The notes under the pieces were generated by a model. That model did not search any database and had not been told where the DNA came from. It worked only from the letters and a program-made list of their open reading frames with translations. Shown in pieces: positions 31,622 to 39,885 of a DNA stretch of 64,000 nucleotides. This DNA comes from an uncultured Pelagibacteraceae bacterium (GTDB taxonomy: Bacteria > Pseudomonadota > Alphaproteobacteria > Pelagibacterales > Pelagibacteraceae). The DNA lies in NCBI GenBank assembly GCA_902582235.1, contig CACHQX010000003.1, positions 62,001 through 126,000 on the forward strand, read 5' to 3'. Position 1 is the stretch's first letter. The number at the start of each line of letters is the position of its first letter. The position numbers and the translations under genes were made by a program.

Positions 31622-31663
31622 ACTTAAAGAATATGATTTTTTTTTTTAAATAAAAGAAATAAA

Positions 31664-32320
31664 ATGCAAAAATACGACTTTATCAAATCTACTTTTGACT
31701 TCTCAAATGCTCCTATTAAAAGATTTGTTAAAATCGAAAAAAAGGAGGATTTACTTAAAAAACTTAAGGACGAAATCTCTAATATTGAAAATTGCACTCT
31801 AAAAAATAATTCAAACAATTTAGTTTTTGCTGATGGTGATCATGACAGTAGTATTATGTTGATAGGTGAAGGCCCTGGTCAAAAAGAAGATGAACAAGGA
31901 AAACCTTTTGTGGGCGATGCAGGCTTACTTTTGAATAAAATGTTAGCTGCAATAAATATTAAACGAAATAAAGTTTATGTAACAAATATAGTAAATTACA
32001 GACCACCTGGAAATAGAAAACCTAATGAAGTTGAGATTAATACTTATGCTCCTTTTATAAAAAAACATATTTCAATTATAAACCCCAAGTTAATAATATT
32101 ATTGGGAAGCACTGCTATGGAGGCTTTTTTTGGAAATAAGGAGAAAATTTCTAAATCAAGAGGATTTTGGAAAGAACTAATTGTTAATAACAAAACTTAT
32201 TTAACTATGGTTACCTTCCACCCTGCTTATTTGTTAAGACAGCCAGATCAAAAAAAATTTTCTTGGGCAGATTTAAAAGAAATAAGAAATAAAATTGAAG
32301 AATTGAAAATTGGAATATAA
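31664..32320 (+). CDS. Uracil-DNA glycosylase, family 4-like, lacking the usual Fe-S cysteines
   Basis: This 218-residue protein would remove uracil from DNA. It has the family-4 motifs: GEGPGQKEDEQGKPFVGDAG (68-87), VTNIVNYRPPGNRKP (106-120), LGSTA (147-151) and HPAYLLRQP (186-194). Family-4 enzymes normally hold a 4Fe-4S cluster through four Cys, yet only Cys44 is present here; the positions after VTNIV and before PFI are Tyr112 and Tyr128. The cluster is therefore probably absent. The 3' end overlaps the rnhB TTG start by 11 bases. The family call is good; activity is inferred. Confidence 0.85.
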   Translation: MQKYDFIKSTFDFSNAPIKRFVKIEKKEDLLKKLKDEISNIENCTLKNNSNNLVFADGDHDSSIMLIGEGPGQKEDEQGKPFVGDAGLLLNKMLAAINIKRNKVYVTNIVNYRPPGNRKPNEVEINTYAPFIKKHISIINPKLIILLGSTAMEAFFGNKEKISKSRGFWKELIVNNKTYLTMVTFHPAYLLRQPDQKKFSWADLKEIRNKIEELKIGI

Positions 32321-32894
32321 ATCTCAAAAAAGTGTAGCTGGGGTGGATGAGGTCGGTAGAGGTAGTCTTATTGGGCCTGTATATGCAGCGGCAGTAGTTT
32401 TTAAAAAAGGTTTTGATAAAAAGAGAGTAAAAGACTCAAAAAAATTATCTCCTAAGGAGAGAGAATTTTTGGAAAATTACATAAAAAAAAATTCTTATTG
32501 GGCTATTGGGACTGCTTCAAAGAAAGAAATTGAAAAAATTAATATTTTAAATGCATCTCTTTTGGCGATGAAAAGATCAATTTTAAAATTAAAATTCAAA
32601 CCACAAATAGTAAAAGTTGATGGAAATAAAAAACCTAATATTAATAACTTAAATATAAAATCAGTTGTTAGAGGTGACCAGAAAATTCCTGAAATTTCTG
32701 CAGCGTCTATTTTAGCAAAAGTCTCAAGAGACCGATTGATTAGAAAGATATCAAAAAAATTTAAAGCTTATTTGTGGGATAAAAATGTAGGCTACGGGAC
32801 TAGAGATCATCTTTCAGCAATTAAAAAATTTGGAATTACAAAACATCATAGAAAAACATTCAAACCAACACACAATATATTGAGTCCCAAATAA
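32310..32894 (+). CDS. rnhB: Ribonuclease HII
   Basis: RNase HII removes ribonucleotides and RNA primers from DNA. The 194-residue protein starts at a TTG (32310); no ATG lies upstream of the conserved AGVDEVGRGSLIGPV, which holds catalytic Asp13 and Glu14. Further motifs are DSKKLSP and PEISAASILAKVSRD with the remaining acidic residue region. It begins 11 bases inside the UDG gene and is followed by the methylation-site-rich ccrM promoter region. rnhA is also present at 48154. Confidence 0.95.
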   Translation: MEYKSQKSVAGVDEVGRGSLIGPVYAAAVVFKKGFDKKRVKDSKKLSPKEREFLENYIKKNSYWAIGTASKKEIEKINILNASLLAMKRSILKLKFKPQIVKVDGNKKPNINNLNIKSVVRGDQKIPEISAASILAKVSRDRLIRKISKKFKAYLWDKNVGYGTRDHLSAIKKFGITKHHRKTFKPTHNILSPK

Positions 32895-32932
32895 TCGAAG
32901 GCACAATTAATCAAAATTAATTCAATCATGAG

Positions 32933-32961
32933 TTGACCTGGACTCCGACCTAGAGTCTAAT
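32933..32961 (+). promoter_or_regulatory. Predicted ccrM promoter containing two GANTC methylation sites
   Basis: TTGACC (32933-32938), a 17-base spacer and TCTAAT (32956-32961) each match the sigma-70 boxes at five of six positions. GACTC at 32941-32945 lies just after the -35, and GAGTC at 32953-32957 runs into the -10. A third GANTC is at 32882-32886. The downstream gene encodes the enzyme expected to methylate GANTC, so autoregulation by methylation is plausible. The predicted start is about 7 bases before the ATG. Confidence 0.6.
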
Positions 32962-32974
32962 TGTTTCTTTTAAA

Positions 32975-34054
32975 ATGAGAGAGTTAGATTTAAAAAACAA
33001 AATTATTAACGGAGACAGTCTTAAAGAATTGAAAAGAATTCCAGATGAGACTTTCGATTTAGTTTTTGCAGATCCGCCTTACAACCTTCAACTAAAAAAT
33101 AAACTAACTAGACCAGATAGATCAAAAGTTAATGCAGTAAATGATAAATGGGATCAATTTGAAAGTTTTAAGAAATATGACGAATTCACATATGCGTGGT
33201 TAAGTGAGTGTAAAAGAATTTTAAAAAAGAATGGAGCAATCTGGGTTATAGGAAGTTATCATAATATATTTAGAGTTGGTACAGCTATTCAAAATTTAGG
33301 GTTTTGGATTTTAAATGATGTAATTTGGAACAAAAAAAATCCAATGCCAAATTTTAGAGGGACAAGATTTACTAATGCTCATGAAACTTTAATTTGGGCT
33401 TCAAAATCAGAGAATTCAAAATATACTTTTAATTATCAATCATTAAAATGTTTGAATGATGATTTACAAATGAGATCTAATTGGGATTTGCCCATTTGCA
33501 ATGGAACAGAACGTTTAAAAAAAAATGGAAAGAAGGTTCATTCTACACAAAAACCAGAAGCTTTACTTCATAGAATTTTATTAGCAACTTCAAATAAAGA
33601 TGATTTAATTCTTGATCCATTTTTGGGATCAGGCACAACTGCAACGGTTGCAAAAAAATTGAGTAGAAATTATTACGGTATAGAAAAAGAAAAATCCTAT
33701 TTCAAAGCTGCCGAACAAAGATTGAAAAATACAAAACCAATAGAAGATCATTATTTAGATACACTTAAAAACAATAAATCCAAACCAAGAATACCTTTTG
33801 GTTCACTGGTTGAATTGGGAATAATTAAGCCTGGCACTATTATTTTTGATAATAAAAAGAAAATCAGTGCAAAAATTATGGTTGATGGGAGTATCAAACA
33901 TGCTCAAACTGAAGGTTCAATTCATAAGGTTGCAGCTACAATTTTAGGAGCAGAAAGCTGTAATGGATGGACTTATTGGCATTGCGAATTAGGAAATACT
34001 TTCGTGCCAATAGATAATTTAAGACAAAAATTCTTGTCAAAAAGTTACCTATAA
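32975..34054 (+). CDS. ccrM: CcrM-type adenine-N6 DNA methyltransferase (GANTC)
   Basis: CcrM methylates adenine in GANTC and controls cell-cycle genes in alphaproteobacteria. The 359 residues match the Caulobacter enzyme in length. The order is that of beta-class methyltransferases: DPPY at residues 33-36 (FADPPYNLQL), then the target-recognition region, then the SAM-binding DPFLGSGTTATVAKK (about 213-227). A C-terminal domain of about 80 residues (IPFGSLVELGIIKPG onward) is the RAMA-like extension typical of CcrM. No restriction enzyme is adjacent, which fits a solitary regulatory methylase. GANTC specificity is inferred from family. Confidence 0.94.
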   Translation: MRELDLKNKIINGDSLKELKRIPDETFDLVFADPPYNLQLKNKLTRPDRSKVNAVNDKWDQFESFKKYDEFTYAWLSECKRILKKNGAIWVIGSYHNIFRVGTAIQNLGFWILNDVIWNKKNPMPNFRGTRFTNAHETLIWASKSENSKYTFNYQSLKCLNDDLQMRSNWDLPICNGTERLKKNGKKVHSTQKPEALLHRILLATSNKDDLILDPFLGSGTTATVAKKLSRNYYGIEKEKSYFKAAEQRLKNTKPIEDHYLDTLKNNKSKPRIPFGSLVELGIIKPGTIIFDNKKKISAKIMVDGSIKHAQTEGSIHKVAATILGAESCNGWTYWHCELGNTFVPIDNLRQKFLSKSYL

Positions 34055-35187
34055 ATTTTTCCTAAATAACTTTCTAAAAACTTTTTATTTTTTACTAATT
34101 TTTTTAAAAAAATATTTCTAAGATATACAGTTAAAGGATTTGATAGATGAAAAGCAAACTGATTCAATTTTGATCTATTATTTACCATTTTTGTTTTATT
34201 AACCCTATTTTTAAAAAAGTTAGCATTGGAATTATTTTCTATACTAGCAAATAGTTCATGTGCGCCCTCTATAGACTGAGATGCGCCTTGTGCAAATGAT
34301 GGTGGAAAAGCAAAAAAAGCATCTCCTATTAAATAAATGTTCTTATTTTTTACTTCAAAAAAATTATCACTAACAAACACAGGAAATATTTTTAATTCTT
34401 TAAGATTATTAAAAAATTCCTTGTTCTCTTGAGGAATATTTTCCAAAATTTTTTGTATAAATAATCTATCATTAAACAATGAGTAATTTTTCTGTTCATC
34501 TGCTGAAAGTTTATATTTCATTATAGCTATTAAGTTTAAATCTCCACCTGGAGAAATAGGATAAATTACATGATGAAAATCAGAGCCTAAAAATAACAAA
34601 ATATTCTTTTTATCAATTATATTTGAATTTGCCGGTATCGTTCCCCTTATAGCTAAAGTATTATTATATTTTGGTTGAACTTGTTTATTTGAAACAAGAT
34701 TTCTACTTTTTGAAAAAACCCCTTCAGAAATAATTAGATAATCAAATTCGTGAGTTTCTTTATTTTCAAAAGTAAGTTTTATTTTTTCTTGCTCTTGATC
34801 AATTTTCGATACACTATAATTTGTTTTGATCAAATCCTCTAAATCTTTTTTAAGAAAATTGATCAAAGTAGATCTTTTCAAAGTAGTATACTTACAATCA
34901 TTTGAGTTAAATTCAGATATATCTAGTTCACATATTTTATCTTCATCTTTTTTTGAATAAAAATTTATTTTTTCTGGATTAAATTTTTCGTTTTTTTCTA
35001 ATTTGTTAAATCCAATTTCATTTAAAAGTTTGACACTGTTTGTAGATAATTGTACGCCGTACCCCTCATCTAGATTAAGAGAGTTTTTTTTATCAAAAAT
35101 TGATACTTGATATTTAGGGTTTTTTTTAAAAAGATTAGCTATGTATAATCCTGATATCCCTGCTCCGATAATTCCAATTTTTTTCAT
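34045..35187 (-). CDS. FAD-dependent monooxygenase, UbiH/salicylate-hydroxylase-like
   Basis: This 380-residue flavoprotein has the FAD motif GIIGAGISGLYIAN at residues 5-18, a GYGVQLSTNSVKLL segment, and the second FAD motif GDAFFAFPPSFAQGASQSIEGAHEL (about 291-315), with PP-x4-GAS placing it among group A hydroxylases. It may hydroxylate the ubiquinone ring, as related Ubi/Coq6 enzymes do, or another aromatic compound; neighbours do not decide. It overlaps the 3' end of ccrM by 10 bases and the stop of mutY by four. Confidence 0.82.
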   Translation of the reverse strand: MKKIGIIGAGISGLYIANLFKKNPKYQVSIFDKKNSLNLDEGYGVQLSTNSVKLLNEIGFNKLEKNEKFNPEKINFYSKKDEDKICELDISEFNSNDCKYTTLKRSTLINFLKKDLEDLIKTNYSVSKIDQEQEKIKLTFENKETHEFDYLIISEGVFSKSRNLVSNKQVQPKYNNTLAIRGTIPANSNIIDKKNILLFLGSDFHHVIYPISPGGDLNLIAIMKYKLSADEQKNYSLFNDRLFIQKILENIPQENKEFFNNLKELKIFPVFVSDNFFEVKNKNIYLIGDAFFAFPPSFAQGASQSIEGAHELFASIENNSNANFFKNRVNKTKMVNNRSKLNQFAFHLSNPLTVYLRNIFLKKLVKNKKFLESYLGKIYR

Positions 35188-36173
35188 ACATTACTTGAAG
35201 CTACTCTAAATAATTTTTTTGTAAAAGATGGTATTACTTCACTTACTATTTTTTTTCGGTTTAAAATTAAGCCTTTATTTGTTGATTTAATTTTATTTTT
35301 ATTAATTACAATATTCATATCTATATTAGATATCTTAATTTTTGTTTTTACTTTTGGTGAAGAGTTAAATTTTGACTTATCTATTTCGTTCATCGGAAAG
35401 ATTAATAAATTTTTAAGAAAGTTAAATTTATTATTTCTAACCAATAACATTTTATTTTCATTCATATAAATATTTGCCTCAAAATATTTGATCTTATTTT
35501 TTTTTGTTTTTTTTATTAAAGAAAAATCTTTTCGTTTATATGAAATACAATTTATTCTTATTGGACACTTGTCGCATAACGGAGAAGTGGGCCTGCATAC
35601 TAAAGCACCTAATTCCATTATAGCTTGAGCGTAATCACTTGCTCTTTCTGATAAACCAAAAAATTTTTTTGAAATTTGCATATTTTCTTTTGATATAGCT
35701 TTTTCGCTTCTAAGGTATAGAACCCTTTTAAGAATTCTTTCAACATTTCCATCCAAAGGAATAAATTTTTGATTGAAAGCAATAGCCATTATTGCAGTAG
35801 ACGTATAGTCACCAACTCCAGGCAAAGATTTTAAATCTTCAATATTTGATGGTAAAGTTCCACCAAATTTACCATTGATCATTATCGCAGATTTTTTTAG
35901 ATTTCTAGCTCTAGAGTAGTAACCCAGTCCTTCCCACAACTTCATTAGTGTTTGGTCATTTGCTTTGGACAACTTTTTAAAGTTTGGGATTTTTTGCACA
36001 AATCTTTTGAAATAAGGAATTACAGTTGAAACTTGAGTTTGTTGCAACATAAACTCACTAACCAACGTGAAATAAAGTTTTTGTTCCTTAGAATTATTTT
36101 TTCTCCATGGGAGAATTCTCTTATTATTATCGTACCAAAATAAAATTTTTTTTGATATAATTGATTTAGTCAT
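35184..36173 (-). CDS. mutY: A/G-specific adenine glycosylase
   Basis: MutY removes adenine mispaired with 8-oxoguanine. The 329-residue protein has catalytic Glu40 (SEFMLQQTQV), the HhH motif LPGVGDYTSTA, catalytic Asp141 (LDGNVERIL) and a complete 4Fe-4S loop Cys193-x6-Cys200-x2-Cys203-x5-Cys209. The C-terminal 100 residues are a shortened, Lys-rich version of the NUDIX-like recognition domain. The start codon overlaps the start of the divergent DUF721 gene in the tetranucleotide CATG, so its promoter and ribosome site must lie inside that gene. Confidence 0.95.
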   Translation of the reverse strand: MTKSIISKKILFWYDNNKRILPWRKNNSKEQKLYFTLVSEFMLQQTQVSTVIPYFKRFVQKIPNFKKLSKANDQTLMKLWEGLGYYSRARNLKKSAIMINGKFGGTLPSNIEDLKSLPGVGDYTSTAIMAIAFNQKFIPLDGNVERILKRVLYLRSEKAISKENMQISKKFFGLSERASDYAQAIMELGALVCRPTSPLCDKCPIRINCISYKRKDFSLIKKTKKNKIKYFEANIYMNENKMLLVRNNKFNFLKNLLIFPMNEIDKSKFNSSPKVKTKIKISNIDMNIVINKNKIKSTNKGLILNRKKIVSEVIPSFTKKLFRVASSNV

Positions 36174-36639
36174 GAAATTTAATTCTAATCAGAGATTTAA
36201 AGTCATTCAAGGATTAAGATCTTTTAAAGACACTTTGCCCACAAAGGTAAAAAAGTTATTGAAACAAAAAGGAGAGGTTTATTCTGAACTTATAGAAAAT
36301 TGGAGAATGTTTGTCGGTGATGAGCTATTTTCTTTAAGTTATCCAAAAAAATATTTGAGTTCTAATAAATTTAGAAAATCCGTATTGGAAGTAATGGTTA
36401 AGAGAGGTCACGAAGTCGAGTTAGAGTATTCGAAAAAAAATATAATAGATAAGATCAATTCTTTTTTTGGATATGATTTAATTTCAACATTAAAAGTGTA
36501 TACCTTTGACAGGAAAGATGAAAAAATAAAAAGTGTTAAAAAAAGTAATTCCAAATATAATTTAGGGGAAATTAAAAATAAAAAAATTGAAAATTCTTTA
36601 AAAGAATTTGCTAAAGTGTATAGAGAAAAAAATGATTAA
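36172..36639 (+). CDS. DUF721 / DciA-like protein
   Basis: This 155-residue protein has the DUF721 domain: KKLLKQKGEVYSELIENWRMFVGDELFSLSYPKKY near residues 24-58, then strands such as KSVLEVMVKRGHEVELEYSKKNIIDKIN. DciA proteins with this domain load the replicative helicase DnaB in bacteria lacking DnaC. The rest is basic. Whether this one loads helicase is inference, though it is a reasonable candidate. Its ATG shares two bases with the mutY ATG on the other strand. The end overlaps the DsbA-like start by eight bases. Confidence 0.78.
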   Translation: MKFNSNQRFKVIQGLRSFKDTLPTKVKKLLKQKGEVYSELIENWRMFVGDELFSLSYPKKYLSSNKFRKSVLEVMVKRGHEVELEYSKKNIIDKINSFFGYDLISTLKVYTFDRKDEKIKSVKKSNSKYNLGEIKNKKIENSLKEFAKVYREKND

Positions 36640-37210
36640 GAAAATTTTTTTACTAATAATTTTTGTTCTATTTCAGACAAATATTAACGCATCTTCCTTC
36701 AAACCAATAATTGAGGGAAGAGAAGATGCAAAAATTAAACTAATAATTTACGAGTCTCTTACTTGTTCATTCTGTGCAGATTTTCATAATAAAGTTTACC
36801 CTGAATTAAAAAAAGAATTTATTGATACTGGTATTATAAATATTGAATTTAGAAATTTCCCATTAGACATGGCAGCATTAAATGCATCTAAACTGGCTCA
36901 TTGTAACAATGATGGCAAATCAGACTTACTACATTTTTTATATTCTAACCAAAAAAAGTGGGCTAAAGGATCAACAATTGAAGAACTTAATTCAAATTTG
37001 TCTTCAGTTATAAAATTATTTGGAAAACCTCTAGATGAAGAAAAGTGTTTTTCTAACACTGAGTTAGAGGCCTTTATCTTAAACGAGCGAATCGAGGGTG
37101 TAAAAGAATTTGATATAAATTCAACCCCTACACTTATTTTAAACGACCAAAAGTTTGAAAAAACGCTATCGTTTAAAAATTTAAAAAAAGCTATAGAAAA
37201 ACTGTTATAA
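36632..37210 (+). CDS. DsbA-like periplasmic thiol:disulfide oxidoreductase
   Basis: I chose the ATG at 36632 (192 residues) over an in-frame start at 36608, because it directly precedes a signal peptide (MIKKIFLLIIFVLFQTNINA) and gives an ATGATTAA overlap with the previous gene. The mature part is a thioredoxin fold with inserted helices: Cys45-Ser-Phe-Cys48 in ESLTCSFCADFH, a ...RNFPLDM segment, and the cis-Pro loop NSTPTLIL. It would form or shuffle disulfides in the periplasm. It is followed after 7 bp by smc. Confidence 0.88.
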   Translation: MIKKIFLLIIFVLFQTNINASSFKPIIEGREDAKIKLIIYESLTCSFCADFHNKVYPELKKEFIDTGIINIEFRNFPLDMAALNASKLAHCNNDGKSDLLHFLYSNQKKWAKGSTIEELNSNLSSVIKLFGKPLDEEKCFSNTELEAFILNERIEGVKEFDINSTPTLILNDQKFEKTLSFKNLKKAIEKLL

Positions 37211-37217
37211 TTCCTTA

Positions 37218-39614
37218 ATGGAATTTAAAAAAATTCAACTAAACGGTTTTAAATCTTTCGCAGATAAAACAAGTTTACTTATTGAGGACGGTCTAACTGG
37301 AATAGTTGGTCCAAACGGTTGTGGTAAATCAAATATCGTTGAGTCTTTAAGATGGTGCATGGGTGAAACATCAGCAAAAAGTATGAGAGGCTCAGGTATG
37401 GAAGATGTAATTTTTTCCGGTACTTCAAACAAACCTTCCAAAAATATAGCTGAGGTAATTGTAAACCTATCGAATGATGGAAGTTTAGGATCACACAATT
37501 ATAAACACATTCCCGAAATAGAAATTAGAAGAAAGATTGAAAAAGATAAGGGATCAAAGTTTCATATAAATGGGAAAGAAGTAAGGGCAAAAGATGCTCA
37601 AATGTTTTTTGCTGACCTTTCAACTGGGGCTCACTCTCCATCATTAATAAGCCAAGGTAGAATTGGATCGTTAGTAACAGCAAAACCGAGTGATAGACGG
37701 GCAATTCTTGAGGAGGCTGCGGGAATTTCTGGTTTACATGCTAGAAGACATGAAGCTGAAGTAAGGTTAAATGCTGCAGAAAATAATTTAAAAAGAGCAG
37801 ATGAATTAAGGAGACAACAAGAGAAACAACTAGCAAATTTACAAAAACAAGCAGAAGAAGCTGGGAAATATAAGATGATCTCAGAAGAGATTAAAAAAAT
37901 CGAGGCTGGATTATATTTTCTCAAATTGCAGGAGATAGATAAAGAAATTACTTTAGAAAAAGAAATTAATAAAGACTCTGATCAGGAATTTGAGAATATT
38001 TCAAATAAAATAAATGAAATTGAAAAAAATATAGAAAGTGAAAATGCAACAAATAATCCAATCAAAGAGAAAAATTTTGAAATACTTTCTAAAATCCAAA
38101 GATTAAACTTGGAACTTAAAAGTTTGGATGAGGAAAATGATAGAATACAAAAAGAGATCGAAAATTTTAAAAATAGCCTTGTTGAAATCGATAATGATTT
38201 AGATAGAGAAAAAAGTATTACGATCGATGCTAATTCTAATGAAAAAAGATTAAAAGAAGAAAAAAATGATTTAATCGATATTGATACAAAATACTACGAT
38301 ACTGAAAAAAAATCTAATGACGATCTTTTTTCCGTAAAAGATAAACTTAAAAATAATCTTGAAAATGTAAAGACTTTAATCAGTCAGAACCAAAATGATG
38401 ATGCTATAAAAGCTATTGAAGAATGTAAAAACATAATTGAAGAATATGCTGAAAGCTACAGTAAAAATCAAAACATAAAAAACGATTCTATTAAAAGAAA
38501 AGAAAGAATAAAAATTATTGATACTGAAATTGAAAGTTGGAAAAACCTACTTGAAAACTCCGACAAATCAATAAAACAACTTAATGAAAGAAGACAAAAA
38601 TCATCTAGTCAATTAAATCTATTAGAAAATAAACCAAACACCCAAGCAGAAAAAAAAGGGCAATTAACTGAAAATTTAAGACTTTCTGAAATTGAGAAAG
38701 AGGAGAATGAAAAATTAATTGAAATATCAGATAAAAAATCAAACGCCTTAAATCTTGAGCTTTCAGAGATCAGAGAAAATTCTATAGAAATCAGAGAAAG
38801 AAAAGCGAGTTCAACAGCAACAATTGATGGTCTGTCAAAAAGAAGAATTGATTTGTTAGAGAGAATTGAAAATGAATTAAATCTTGCAGAAAAAGATGTT
38901 TTTGAATTCTCAAACTTGAAAGATCAAAGTGATCTCCCGGACGCACTCACACAAGAAGAATTGCTTGATGAAAAGAAAAGAGAGAGAGACAAACTAGGAT
39001 CAGTAAATCTAAGAGCAGATGAAGAAACAAGTAAATACGAAATTGAAATTAAAAAAATGGAAAAAGATCGATCAGACTTAGTGACAGCTATTGTCAAACT
39101 TAAAGAAAGTATTAGTGAACTTAATCAAAAAGGTCGAGAAAGACTCCTTGAGGCCTTTGAAAAGGTTAATAGAAAGTTTAATGAAGTTTACACAAAATTA
39201 TTTAACGGTGGAAGCGCGAAACTGGAATTAGTTGACTCTGATGATCCGCTTGATGCAGGTTTAGAAATGTTGGTAAGTCCTCCAGGAAAAAGACTTCAGT
39301 CAATTACTCTTCTTTCAGGTGGAGAGCAAGCACTCACTGCTTTATCTTTAGTCTTTGCAGTTTTCTTAACTAACCCTTCACCAATATGTGTTCTTGATGA
39401 AGTAGATGCACCTTTAGATGACGCAAACGTTACTCGTTTTTGTAATCTCTTGGATGAACTCATAAAAATTACTAAAACAAAATTTATTATTGTTACCCAT
39501 CACGCCCTTACGATGTCAAAAATGAATAGACTTTATGGTGTAACCATGCCAGAGAAAGGCATAAGCCAGCTAGTTTCAGTTGACCTTGAAAAAGCTGAGA
39601 GTATGGTTGCCTAG
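37218..39614 (+). CDS. smc: Chromosome segregation protein SMC, unusually short
   Basis: SMC proteins organise chromosomes as ATP-driven clamps. The head is complete: Walker A GPNGCGKSN at 31-39 with MRGSGMEDVIFSG after it, signature LSGGEQAL from 699, Walker B ICVLDEVDAPLDD at 723-735 and the His-switch VTHHALTM. The coiled-coil arms span about 170-650. At 798 residues the protein is some 350 shorter than typical bacterial SMC (about 1150-1200), and the middle (about 330-460) is charged helix without a recognisable Gly-rich hinge. The stop abuts the atpI ATG with no gap. Confidence 0.9.
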   Translation: MEFKKIQLNGFKSFADKTSLLIEDGLTGIVGPNGCGKSNIVESLRWCMGETSAKSMRGSGMEDVIFSGTSNKPSKNIAEVIVNLSNDGSLGSHNYKHIPEIEIRRKIEKDKGSKFHINGKEVRAKDAQMFFADLSTGAHSPSLISQGRIGSLVTAKPSDRRAILEEAAGISGLHARRHEAEVRLNAAENNLKRADELRRQQEKQLANLQKQAEEAGKYKMISEEIKKIEAGLYFLKLQEIDKEITLEKEINKDSDQEFENISNKINEIEKNIESENATNNPIKEKNFEILSKIQRLNLELKSLDEENDRIQKEIENFKNSLVEIDNDLDREKSITIDANSNEKRLKEEKNDLIDIDTKYYDTEKKSNDDLFSVKDKLKNNLENVKTLISQNQNDDAIKAIEECKNIIEEYAESYSKNQNIKNDSIKRKERIKIIDTEIESWKNLLENSDKSIKQLNERRQKSSSQLNLLENKPNTQAEKKGQLTENLRLSEIEKEENEKLIEISDKKSNALNLELSEIRENSIEIRERKASSTATIDGLSKRRIDLLERIENELNLAEKDVFEFSNLKDQSDLPDALTQEELLDEKKRERDKLGSVNLRADEETSKYEIEIKKMEKDRSDLVTAIVKLKESISELNQKGRERLLEAFEKVNRKFNEVYTKLFNGGSAKLELVDSDDPLDAGLEMLVSPPGKRLQSITLLSGGEQALTALSLVFAVFLTNPSPICVLDEVDAPLDDANVTRFCNLLDELIKITKTKFIIVTHHALTMSKMNRLYGVTMPEKGISQLVSVDLEKAESMVA

Positions 39615-39881
39615 ATGGATAAAGAACGGCTAAAAGATCGCCTAAAAAATGCACGTAAAAAGATAAAAGTAGAAAAAGAAAATCCCCAAACATCTAATAT
39701 TGGACAAGCTTTCAAATTGAGCACTGAATTAGTAGCGGCTGTATTAGTAGGGACAATTATAGGGTTTATTTTAGATAATTGGTTTGATACTAAACCATGG
39801 TTAATAATAATATTTTTTTTTGTTGGTGTAGTTGCGGGTATATTCAATGTAATCAGGTCAGCAAAAAAACTACAGAATTGA
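39615..39881 (+). CDS. atpI: ATP synthase protein I (AtpI family)
   Basis: AtpI is a small membrane protein thought to help assemble the c-ring or supply Mg2+. The 88 residues have a charged N-terminal helix (about 1-30), then two hydrophobic helices (about 38-58 and 66-82) joined by DNWFDTKPW, with the family pattern LVAAVLVGTIIGFILDNWF. It starts immediately after the smc stop and 4 bp before atpB, placing the F0 operon on a transcript continuous with smc unless an internal promoter lies in smc. Confidence 0.88.
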   Translation: MDKERLKDRLKNARKKIKVEKENPQTSNIGQAFKLSTELVAAVLVGTIIGFILDNWFDTKPWLIIIFFFVGVVAGIFNVIRSAKKLQN

Positions 39882-39885
39882 TTTT

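Noticed and set aside
32907..32920. TTAA-N6-TTAA before ccrM, resembling the CtrA motif TTAA-N7-TTAA
   Set aside because: The spacer is one base short and TTAA is very common in this AT-rich DNA, so I do not call a CtrA site.
37235..37924. Several minus-strand open frames opposite the SMC N-terminal region
   Set aside because: Shadows of the conserved ATPase head; no start signals or family match.
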